Assembly: GCF_001761365.1 (NCBI RefSeq) | Contig: NZ_CP017477.1 | Location: forward strand, 2,904,001-2,968,000 | Reading direction: 5' to 3' | DNA from: Polaribacter vadi | GTDB lineage: Bacteria; Bacteroidota; Bacteroidia; Flavobacteriales; Flavobacteriaceae | DNA: 64,000 bases | Part shown: positions 16,928-24,227 of the stretch, one piece after another | Numbering within the stretch: position 1 is the first letter of the stretch | How the letters are laid out: each line of letters starts with the position of its first letter | Notes under the pieces: model-generated | What the model saw: only the letters and a program-made list of their open reading frames with translations | What the model was told of the DNA's origin: nothing | Database searches by the model: none | Position numbers and translations under genes: made by a program

Positions 16928-17620
16928 ATGAAGTATTTACTATTTTTAACGATTACATTTTTATCAATTTTTAGCTTAAAAGCACAAGTAGACGAAAACC
17001 AAACTGGAGCCTGGTACATGTATTTTTATAATCATCAATTTAAAAATTCTCAATTTGGTACTCAAGGTGATTTTCAATACAGAGATTGGCAATTTTTAGG
17101 AGATAAAGAGCAACTTTTACTAAGATCTGGTTTCACATTTACGCCCAAAGATGCAGGTATTATGTTTACATTAGGTTTTGCAAATATAACATCAGGTACT
17201 TTTGGGGATTCAGATGATACATCAAACGAAAATAGAATTTACCAAGAAGCATTATTACCGCAAAAAATTGGAAGTCGTTTTTTTATAACTCATCGTTTTA
17301 GATTTGAACAACGTTTTGTGGAAAATCAAGATTTTAGAACTCGTTACAGATATAACTTGTTTATAAATGTGCCATTTAATAGCAAAAGTTTATCAGAACC
17401 AAAAACTATTTATGGGGCGTTTTACAATGAACTTTTTATGAATGGCGAAAGAAATATTGGCGATAATAATAATGTTGAGTTGTTTGATAGAAACAGAACT
17501 TATTTGGGTTTAGGTTATGTTTTAAATCCAAAAATAAGATTCCAAATGGGTTGGATGAATCAATCCACAGATGCCTGGAGTAAATCACAATTGCAATTTA
17601 GTATGCATCATAGTTTTTAA
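16928..17620 (+). CDS. DUF2490 outer-membrane protein
   Basis: The 230-aa product starts with a signal peptide (MKYLLFLTITFLSIFSLKAQ, 20 aa) followed by a beta-barrel pattern of alternating aromatic and polar residues ending in an aromatic C-terminus (LQFSMHHSF), typical of outer-membrane insertion. The W-Y-M-Y-F-Y and the FRFEQRFVENQDFRTRYRY blocks are characteristic of DUF2490. Its role is unknown. It is monocistronic, with its own -7 box just upstream. Confidence 0.75.
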   Translation: MKYLLFLTITFLSIFSLKAQVDENQTGAWYMYFYNHQFKNSQFGTQGDFQYRDWQFLGDKEQLLLRSGFTFTPKDAGIMFTLGFANITSGTFGDSDDTSNENRIYQEALLPQKIGSRFFITHRFRFEQRFVENQDFRTRYRYNLFINVPFNSKSLSEPKTIYGAFYNELFMNGERNIGDNNNVELFDRNRTYLGLGYVLNPKIRFQMGWMNQSTDAWSKSQLQFSMHHSF

Positions 17621-17744
17621 AAAATGGAATTCATAAAAACGCCATAAAAACTGCGAACGTAGATTTTTTGCACAGTTTTCATTCAATTATTTTAATGATT
17701 AATTTAGTTGTGATCAAATTTGTTTTTGGTGCCAACTTTCTTTT

Positions 17745-17752
17745 TATCTTTG
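17745..17752 (+). promoter_or_regulatory. Putative -7 box of hflX, close to the start codon
   Basis: TATCTTTG fits TAnnTTTG. It ends only 6 bases before the ATG at 17759, so transcription would begin at or next to the start codon and the mRNA may be leaderless. Confidence 0.45.
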
Positions 17753-17758
17753 TAATCT

Positions 17759-18976
17759 ATGATAGAACAAAAAGAAGCAACGTCAGAGAAAGCCGTTTTA
17801 ATTGGTGTAATTACACAAAAACAAGACGAAACTAAATCTACTGAATATTTAGACGAATTAGAATTTTTAACAGCAACTGCTGGAGGAGTTGTTGTAGAAC
17901 GCTTTGTGCAAAAATTAGACAAACCACATCCTAAAACTTTTTTAGGAACAGGTAAACTAGAAGATGTAAAGGCTTATATAGATTCACACAATATTGGAAC
18001 CGCAATTTTTGATGATGAATTATCGCCAGCACAATTAAGAAATATCGAAAAGATTTTAGATTGTAAAATTTTAGACAGAACTAATTTAATACTCGATATT
18101 TTTGCACAAAGAGCACAATCAAGTTCAGCAAGAACTCAGGTAGAATTGGCTCAACATCAATATTTATTGCCACGTTTAACACGACTTTGGACGCACCTTG
18201 ACAAGCAAAAAGGGGGAATTGGAATGCGTGGACCTGGAGAAACTGAAATTGAAACTGATAGACGAATTATCAATGATAGAATTGTTTTGCTGAAAAACAA
18301 ATTAGCTAAAATTGATAAACAAATGGCTACGCAACGTAAAAACCGTGGGCAAATGGTAAGAGTTGCTTTGGTTGGTTATACTAATGTTGGGAAATCTACC
18401 TTAATGAATGTAATTAGTAAAAGTGATGTTTTTGCAGAAGACAAACTTTTTGCAACTTTAGATACTACAGTTCGTAAAGTGGTGATTAAAAACATTCCTT
18501 TTTTAATGACAGATACTGTTGGGTTTATTAGAAAATTACCAACACAATTGGTAGAGTCTTTTAAGTCTACCTTAGATGAGGTTCGTGAAGCAGATTTGTT
18601 GTTACATGTGGTGGATATTTCTCATCCAAATTTTGAAGATCATATAGCCTCTGTAAATTCGGTTTTAAATGATATTAAGTGTGGAGACAAGCCAACAGTA
18701 ATGGTTTTTAATAAGATTGATGCTTACGAACATGAAACAATTGATGAAGACGATTTAATTACTGAAAAAGGAAAAGAACACTATACAATTCAAGATTGGA
18801 AAAAAACTTGGATGAACGATTATGATGTAGAATCTATCTTTATATCTGCCTTAAACAAAGAAAATTTAGAGGATTTTAAAGAAAAAACGTACGAAGAAGT
18901 TAAGAAAATTCACATTCAACGTTTTCCTTATAACGACTTTTTGTATTATGAATACAAAGAGGAAGATGATCAATAA
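17759..18976 (+). CDS. hflX: Ribosome-associated GTPase HflX
   Basis: HflX binds the 50S subunit and splits stalled or hibernating ribosomes, especially after heat stress. The N-terminal HflX domain includes HPKTFLGTGKLEDVK (about 57-71) and the glycine-rich GGIGMRGPGETEIETDRR linker. The GTPase domain has G1 GYTNVGKST (about 206-214), G3 DTVGF followed by IRKLPTQLV, and G4 NKID. The length of 405 aa is normal. A promoter-like box lies almost on the start codon. The gene ends before a composite palindromic repeat that may serve as a two-way terminator towards the convergent CNNM gene. Confidence 0.94.
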   Translation: MIEQKEATSEKAVLIGVITQKQDETKSTEYLDELEFLTATAGGVVVERFVQKLDKPHPKTFLGTGKLEDVKAYIDSHNIGTAIFDDELSPAQLRNIEKILDCKILDRTNLILDIFAQRAQSSSARTQVELAQHQYLLPRLTRLWTHLDKQKGGIGMRGPGETEIETDRRIINDRIVLLKNKLAKIDKQMATQRKNRGQMVRVALVGYTNVGKSTLMNVISKSDVFAEDKLFATLDTTVRKVVIKNIPFLMTDTVGFIRKLPTQLVESFKSTLDEVREADLLLHVVDISHPNFEDHIASVNSVLNDIKCGDKPTVMVFNKIDAYEHETIDEDDLITEKGKEHYTIQDWKKTWMNDYDVESIFISALNKENLEDFKEKTYEEVKKIHIQRFPYNDFLYYEYKEEDDQ

Positions 18977-18998
18977 CTAAATAAGTTTCTGATAACAA

Positions 18999-19111
18999 TT
19001 TATCCTGCAAGGTCTTTTTTTTTGACCTTGTAGGTATTATAAAGTTGATAAGATTAAGTTAATAGAATTCAAAATTATACCTATAAGGTTTTTAAAACCT
19101 TGCAGGATAAA
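18999..19111. repeat. Paired CCTGCAAGG palindromes in inverted orientation
   Basis: One palindrome (CCTGCAAGGTC at 19004-19014 with GACCTTGTAGG at 19024-19034) and a second (19080-19106) lie 46 bases apart. The outer 15 bases, TTTATCCTGCAAGGT (18999-19013) and ACCTTGCAGGATAAA (19097-19111), are perfect inverted copies, so the whole can form one large cruciform. It separates two convergent genes. Confidence 0.8.
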
Positions 19112-19117
19112 ATAGGA

Positions 19118-20233
19118 TTATTCTTCTTTTTTATCCTCAATAATTCCCATTCTTTTCGCACGATTTCTCCAAGATTTTCTTGCATGTGCTTGTAAGTCTG
19201 CAACAGAATCACTTTCATCCATAATTTCTAAACCTAAAAGTGTTTCAATAACATCTTCTTGAGAAACTATACCAGACACAGAACCATATTCATCTACTAC
19301 TAAAGCAATGTGTTCTTTTTCTTTGATTAATCTATCAAACAAATCTGGGATAGAAAGGTCTCTATCAGTTACAATAATATCTCTTCTAATAGAAGCTAAA
19401 GTTTCGTTTCCTTTACCATTTATCATTCCTTCTAATAAATTGTCTTTTAGAAAATAACCTGTAATTTCATCAGGATTTTCAGCAAAAACAGGAATTCTAG
19501 AATAGCGTAAATTTTTATGTTCGTTGTAAAAAGATTCGATAGTTTGGCTTTCATCAGCAGTTTCTAAAACCGTTCTTGGCGTCATTACATCATTCACTTT
19601 AATGTTTTTAAACCCTAATAAATTTCTGATTACTTTACTTTCATCTTTATGAAAAACACCATCTTTTTCAGCCATTTCTGTCATCACTAAAAAACCTTCT
19701 CTACTTAAAATACTTCCATGACCTTTACCACCAATTAATTTTGTAGTTAATTGTAAAAGCCATAAAATACCAGTCCATTTTAATGGAAAGATCATTATGT
19801 TTAATGCTTTTGATGTAAAGTTTGCCAGCTGTTTCCAGTAAGTAGCGCCAATTGTTTTTGGGATAATTTCTGATGCCACTAAAATTAAAATCGTCATTAC
19901 AGTAGAAACGATTCCAACCATTAGATCTTCTGTAATCGCAATTCCAAAAATAGTTTGTTCTGTAGTTCCATACATTTCTGCATAGGCAACTTTTGCTTGC
20001 ACACCTACTAAAATTGCACCCACAGTATGTGCAATTGTATTAATGGTTAAAATGGCAATAAGTGGTTTATCAACATCTTTTTTTAAGATTTCTAAGTCAG
20101 TTGCATAGGCTTCTCCTTCACTCTTTTTTAAATTGATAAAAGTTGGAGTGATGCTTAATAGAACAGCTTCTAAAATAGAGCATAAAAAAGAGAAAAATAT
20201 AGATACAGTCGCGTAAATTATTAAAATTGTCAT
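19118..20233 (-). CDS. CNNM/HlyC/CorC-family membrane protein with CBS pair
   Basis: The protein has an N-terminal DUF21 (CNNM) transmembrane domain of four helices (about 1-160) and a CBS pair (about 190-340). The CBS motifs include VNDVMTPRTVL and HIALVVDEYGSVSGIVSQED. Members bind Mg2+-ATP and are tied to magnesium or cobalt homeostasis. The C-terminal CorC/HlyC transporter-associated domain is absent; a basic tail ends the protein. The frame extends to a TTG inside the promoter box, so I take ATG 20233 (MTILIIYATVSIFFSF) as the start. Gene orientation is opposite to hflX. Confidence 0.85.
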   Translation of the reverse strand: MTILIIYATVSIFFSFLCSILEAVLLSITPTFINLKKSEGEAYATDLEILKKDVDKPLIAILTINTIAHTVGAILVGVQAKVAYAEMYGTTEQTIFGIAITEDLMVGIVSTVMTILILVASEIIPKTIGATYWKQLANFTSKALNIMIFPLKWTGILWLLQLTTKLIGGKGHGSILSREGFLVMTEMAEKDGVFHKDESKVIRNLLGFKNIKVNDVMTPRTVLETADESQTIESFYNEHKNLRYSRIPVFAENPDEITGYFLKDNLLEGMINGKGNETLASIRRDIIVTDRDLSIPDLFDRLIKEKEHIALVVDEYGSVSGIVSQEDVIETLLGLEIMDESDSVADLQAHARKSWRNRAKRMGIIEDKKEE

Positions 20234-20251
20234 TAACAGAAATTTAGAATA

Positions 20252-20259
20252 CAAAAGTA
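20252..20259 (-). promoter_or_regulatory. Putative -7 box of the CNNM gene
   Basis: Read on the minus strand, TACTTTTG matches TAnnTTTG and lies 18 bases before ATG 20233. This argues against translation from the TTG at 20254, which is inside the box. Confidence 0.5.
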
Positions 20260-20446
20260 ATCAAATTAAAAAAAACCTTTTTAATTATTTTTAAATAGTT
20301 AAGAAGTAGTTTTAACATTATAAACATAGAGTATTATTAATTTTATTTACTGTTTTTTGAATTATTATAAAATAAAAGAGGTTCTATTTTTAAATCAATA
20401 ATTTTTTTACTTCTACGTAAAAAAAATCAAAATTTTACTATAAAAA

Positions 20447-20468
20447 TAAGTAATAATACTTAATTTCG
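20447..20468 (+). promoter_or_regulatory. nirB promoter with TAAGTA-N4-TACTTA operator
   Basis: TAAGTA (20447-20452), four bases, then TACTTA (20457-20462) form an inverted repeat. Its last TA is the TA of the -7 box TAATTTCG (20461-20468; one mismatch to TAnnTTTG). The narK promoter has exactly the same layout. Extra TACGTA elements occur at 20414-20419 and 20478-20483, and CGTATT-ATA-AATACG (20467-20481) can form a small hairpin before the ATG. Confidence 0.6.
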
Positions 20469-20486
20469 TATTATAAATACGTAGTT

Positions 20487-23000
20487 ATGAATAAAATTAT
20501 TGTAGTTGGTAATGGAATGGTTGGTTATAAATTTTGTGAAAAATTTGTGGCAGCTTCAGGAAATGAGAATTTTAAAATTACCGTTTTTGGTGAAGAACCA
20601 AGACCAGCATATGATAGAGTTCACTTAAGTGAATTTTTTGAAAATCAAGATGCAAAAGCTTTAGAAATGGCTCCAGCAGAATGGTATTCAGAAAATGGAA
20701 TTGACTTAATTGTAGATGAAAGAGTTTCTGAAATTCACAGAGTATCTAAAACAATAACTACTGCAAAAAATAGAGAGCTGTCTTATGATTATTTAGTGTT
20801 AGCTACAGGATCTTCTGCTTTTGTTCCACCTATAAAAGGAGTTGAAAAAGAAGGCGTTTTTGTGTATAGAACTATTGAAGATTTAGAAGGAATGTTAGGA
20901 TATGCTGCAAAATTAAAGGCAGAAAATCCGAACGCAAAAGCAGCAGTTTTAGGTGGAGGTCTTTTAGGTTTAGAGGCAGGAAAAGCAGTTATGGACATGG
21001 GTCTAGAACCTCATATTGTAGAGTTTGCTCCTAAATTAATGCCAAGACAATTAGATGCTAGAAGTAGTCAAGTATTACAATTAAAGTTAGAGTCTTTAGG
21101 TTTAAATATTCATTTAAGTAAAGCAACAAATCAGATTTTAGGAAATGGTTCTATTGTAGGAATGGAGTTTGGTGAAGATGATGTTCTAAACGTAGATATG
21201 TTAGTAATTTCTGCAGGAATTAGACCAAGAGATGAACTTGGAAAAACTTCTGGTTTAGAAATGGGAGCTAGAGGAGGAATTATTGTAAACAATAAAATGC
21301 AAACTTCTGATGAGAATATTTTTGCAATTGGTGAGGTTGCTTTGTATAATAAAATGATTTATGGTTTAGTTGCTCCAGGTTATGATATGGCTGGAGTTGC
21401 TGTAAATCAAATTATTGGAGAAAAAGAAAATGTAATGCCAGAAGATATAGATATGTCTACCAAGTTAAAATTAATTGGTGTAGATGTGGCAAGTTTTGGA
21501 GAACCTTTTATGCCAGCATCAAAAGGGCATTCTATCATATTTGAAAATAAAACACAACATTTATATAAGAGAATTAATGTTAGTCATGATGGTAAAAGGT
21601 TGTTAGGAGGAATTTTAGTTGGAGATGCTTCAGATTATAATATGTTGCATCAGGTTTATTTAAACGGAATGAAGATTCCTGAAGATCCATCGCAATTAAT
21701 TTTACCTGCAAGTGAAGGAGGTTCTTCTTTTGGAAGCGTCTTAGATTTGCCAGATACAGCACAAGTTTGTTCTTGTGAAAGTATAAGTAAAGGTGATATT
21801 TGTTGTTCAATTACAGAAGAAGATTGTAATAATTTAGGTGATGTAATTGCAAAAACTAAAGCAACAACTGGTTGTGGAGGTTGTAAACCTATGGTTGCAG
21901 ATTTAGTAAATGAAACTTTAAAATCTCTTGGTAAAGAAGTAAAAGAAACCATTTGTGAGCATTTTGATTATAACAGACAAGAATTATATGATTTGGTAAA
22001 AGTGAGTAAAGTTGCTACTTATGAAGAAACTTTAAATACGTTTGGTAAAGGTCATGGTTGTGAAATTTGTAAGCCTTTAGTGGCGTCAATTTTTGCAACA
22101 GTTACAATGGAAACTGCCAATCGTCAACCAACAATTCAAGATACAAATGATCGCTTTTTGGCAAACATTCAAAGAAATGGAACGTATTCTGTGGTGCCAA
22201 GAGTTGCTGGTGGAGAAATTACTCCAGATCAATTAATTGTTATTGGAGAAGTTGCTAAAAAATACGATTTATATACCAAAATTACGGGTGGACAAAGAAT
22301 AGATTTATTTGGAGCTCTAATACATGAACTTCCTTTAATTTGGAAAGAATTAATTGCTGCTGGTTTCGAAAGTGGTCATGCATATGGAAAATCTTTAAGA
22401 ACTGTAAAAAGTTGTGTAGGCTCAACTTGGTGTAGATATGGTATGCATGAAAGTGTAACATTTGCTATCGAAATTGAAAACAGGTATAGAGGTTTGCGTT
22501 CTCCTCATAAATTAAAAGGAGGAGTTTCTGGTTGTATTAGAGAATGTGCAGAAGCAAGAGGTAAAGATTTTGGTTTAATTGCTGTTGATGGTGGTTGGAA
22601 TTTATACGTGTGTGGAAATGGTGGAGCTACACCAAAACACGCGGTTTTATTGGCAGAACAATTAAATGATGAAACCGTTGTAAAATACTTAGATAGATTT
22701 TTAATGTTTTATATAAGAACTGCAGGACCTTTAGTAAGAACAGCTCCTTGGTTAGATAAATTAGATGGTGGAATTGAATATTTAAAACAAGTTGTTATTG
22801 AGGATTCTTTAGGAATTGCAAAAGATTTAGATATCGAAATGCAAGGTTTGGTTAACAAATACGAATGTGAATGGAAACAAGCTGTAGAAAATGAAGAAGT
22901 AATGAAACGCTTTAAACACTTTGTAAATTCTGATGATACTGATGATAACATTAAATTTGTGCCAATGCGTGGTCAAAAAATGCCAAAAGCTTGGGTGTAA
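20487..23000 (+). CDS. nirB: Assimilatory nitrite reductase (NADH), large subunit
   Basis: NirB reduces nitrite to ammonium in the cytoplasm, passing electrons from NAD(P)H via FAD and Fe-S centres to siroheme. The order of domains is FAD-binding (IIVVGNGMVGYKF, residues 4-16), NAD-binding (AAVLGGGLLGLEAGKAV, about 152-168), two BFD-like [2Fe-2S] regions (CSC...CGGC near 428-467 and a CEIC region near 525), then ferredoxin-like and siroheme/4Fe-4S domains. The cluster ligands are Cys643, Cys649, Cys683 and Cys687 (C-x5-C and C-x3-C). Length 837 aa matches the family. It is separated from nirD by 245 bases of repeat DNA. Its promoter carries the operator shared with narK. Confidence 0.95.
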   Translation: MNKIIVVGNGMVGYKFCEKFVAASGNENFKITVFGEEPRPAYDRVHLSEFFENQDAKALEMAPAEWYSENGIDLIVDERVSEIHRVSKTITTAKNRELSYDYLVLATGSSAFVPPIKGVEKEGVFVYRTIEDLEGMLGYAAKLKAENPNAKAAVLGGGLLGLEAGKAVMDMGLEPHIVEFAPKLMPRQLDARSSQVLQLKLESLGLNIHLSKATNQILGNGSIVGMEFGEDDVLNVDMLVISAGIRPRDELGKTSGLEMGARGGIIVNNKMQTSDENIFAIGEVALYNKMIYGLVAPGYDMAGVAVNQIIGEKENVMPEDIDMSTKLKLIGVDVASFGEPFMPASKGHSIIFENKTQHLYKRINVSHDGKRLLGGILVGDASDYNMLHQVYLNGMKIPEDPSQLILPASEGGSSFGSVLDLPDTAQVCSCESISKGDICCSITEEDCNNLGDVIAKTKATTGCGGCKPMVADLVNETLKSLGKEVKETICEHFDYNRQELYDLVKVSKVATYEETLNTFGKGHGCEICKPLVASIFATVTMETANRQPTIQDTNDRFLANIQRNGTYSVVPRVAGGEITPDQLIVIGEVAKKYDLYTKITGGQRIDLFGALIHELPLIWKELIAAGFESGHAYGKSLRTVKSCVGSTWCRYGMHESVTFAIEIENRYRGLRSPHKLKGGVSGCIRECAEARGKDFGLIAVDGGWNLYVCGNGGATPKHAVLLAEQLNDETVVKYLDRFLMFYIRTAGPLVRTAPWLDKLDGGIEYLKQVVIEDSLGIAKDLDIEMQGLVNKYECEWKQAVENEEVMKRFKHFVNSDDTDDNIKFVPMRGQKMPKAWV

Positions 23001-23066
23001 ATAAGTAGGCAGTATTTTAGTTGGCAATTTCAGTCGTCAATTAGTTGAAAAAGTATGAGTTCTCTT

Positions 23067-23093
23067 CCTGCAAGGTTTCAAAAACCTTGTAAG
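23067..23093. repeat. CCTGCAAGGTTT palindrome
   Basis: CCTGCAAGGTTT pairs with AAACCTTGTAAG around a short loop. It is of the same type as the palindromes at 18999-19111 and 43820-43928. It lies between nirB and nirD and could act as a partial terminator. Confidence 0.7.
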
Positions 23094-23145
23094 TATTTAA
23101 AAAATAAATACACTTTAAGCGATAGCTAAAAGTTAGCAAAAATGT

Positions 23146-23228
23146 GCGTTAGGGATTGAAGCGACATCCTTTTTGCTTTTTCTGCAAAAAGATATAGCGT
23201 AAAGCCCGACCTTTTTAGGTAACGCCCA
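23146..23228 (+). repeat. Dispersed structured repeat (copy B)
   Basis: This second copy of the element at 7942-8030 begins GCGTTA and ends TAACGCC, so its ends are complementary and the whole element can fold. The internal block GATTGAAGCGACATCC and the hairpin TTTTTGC-N-GCAAAAAG match copy A. It sits 17 bases upstream of the nirD start. Confidence 0.8.
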
Positions 23229-23245
23229 AATAAAATAATAAAAAT

Positions 23246-23623
23246 ATGCAAGAAGTACTAGAAAAATATCAAACAGTTTTAGAAGCAGATGTAAACGAAT
23301 GGTTTAAGGTTGGTAAAACAACAGATTTTCCAGAAAATTCAGGGGCTTGTATTAAGCATAAAACAAAGCAGATTGCAGTTTATAATTTTGCAAGAACTGG
23401 TAAGTGGTATGCTACTCAAAATTTATGTCCTCATAAAATGGAAATGGTTTTATCTGTTGGTATGATTGGTGACAAAGGAGGGATTCCAAAAGTTGCTTGT
23501 CCATTACATAAAAAGAATTTCTCTCTAGAAGATGGGGCAAATTTAGCTGGAGAAGATTTAAAAATTGCTACATATCCTGTAAAGATTAATGAAGGAAATG
23601 TGTATATTGGCTTCTCGGATTAA
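23246..23623 (+). CDS. nirD: Nitrite reductase (NADH) small subunit, Rieske-type
   Basis: The 125-aa NirD accompanies NirB. It has a Rieske fold with a full set of potential cluster ligands: Cys61-x-His63 (CPHKMEM) and Cys85-x2-His88 (CPLHKKNF). E. coli NirD lacks these residues, so this version may actually bind a [2Fe-2S] cluster. No signal peptide is present, in line with a cytoplasmic assimilatory enzyme. The DUF4202 gene follows after 9 bases, and the histidine kinase gene after that, so these three are likely one transcript. Confidence 0.88.
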   Translation: MQEVLEKYQTVLEADVNEWFKVGKTTDFPENSGACIKHKTKQIAVYNFARTGKWYATQNLCPHKMEMVLSVGMIGDKGGIPKVACPLHKKNFSLEDGANLAGEDLKIATYPVKINEGNVYIGFSD

Positions 23624-23632
23624 AACCAAAAA

Positions 23633-24217
23633 ATGAAGCCAACAAGATTTGAAACTGCCATTGCAATTATTGATCAAAAAAATGCAGAAGACCCAAACAC
23701 GTACCAAGTTGCTGGGATAGCGTATTCTAAAGAATTATTGTATTCTCAAAGAATGACAAGAAAGCTACTTCAGTTTGAGCCTAACGCATCAAAAGCACTT
23801 CAAATTGCTGCAAGAGCACAACATATTTGTCGTTGGAAAATTGAAAGAAAAGAATATCCAATGGATAGAGTTGGATATTTAAAATGGCGTGAGGAATTGA
23901 AAAAAATGCACGCTAAACTTACTGGAGAAATCTTAGAACAAGTTGGTTTTGATGAGCAATTTGTAGATAGAGTGCAGAAAATCATTTTAAAAAAACTCAT
24001 CAAGAAAAACGAAGAATCTCAAACATTAGAAGATGTTATTTGTTTGGTTTTTTTAGATTATTATTTTGATGAATTTGCAGCAAAACATACTGATGAAAAA
24101 ATTATCGATATTTTAAAGAAAACTTGGGTAAAAATGTCTGATAAAGGACATCAAGCTGCACTACAACTTCCTTTTTCTGAAAAAAGTTTAGCTCTAGTAA
24201 AACAAGCGATTTCTTAA
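23633..24217 (+). CDS. DUF4202 protein
   Basis: This 194-aa soluble all-alpha protein matches DUF4202, recognised by the start RFETAIAIIDQKNAEDP, the RMTRKLLQFEP block, the central HICRWKIERKEYPMDRVGYL block (about 63-82) and the late LVFLDYYFDEFAAKH. The conserved His, Arg, Glu and Asp residues in these blocks could form a metal or phosphate site of the HD-like type, which is a guess. The biochemical role is unknown. The family is often next to nitrate/nitrite assimilation genes, as here between nirD (9 bases) and the sensor kinase (10 bases), which points to a function in this pathway or its control. Confidence 0.8.
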   Translation: MKPTRFETAIAIIDQKNAEDPNTYQVAGIAYSKELLYSQRMTRKLLQFEPNASKALQIAARAQHICRWKIERKEYPMDRVGYLKWREELKKMHAKLTGEILEQVGFDEQFVDRVQKIILKKLIKKNEESQTLEDVICLVFLDYYFDEFAAKHTDEKIIDILKKTWVKMSDKGHQAALQLPFSEKSLALVKQAIS

Positions 24218-24227
24218 ACAATTAAAA

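Noticed and set aside
18999..19111. CRISPR array
   Set aside because: Only two palindromic units with no regular spacers and no cas genes.
20234..20254. TTG start for the CNNM gene
   Set aside because: The TTG is part of the -7 box TACTTTTG, so it would not be transcribed; ATG 20233 begins the first membrane helix.
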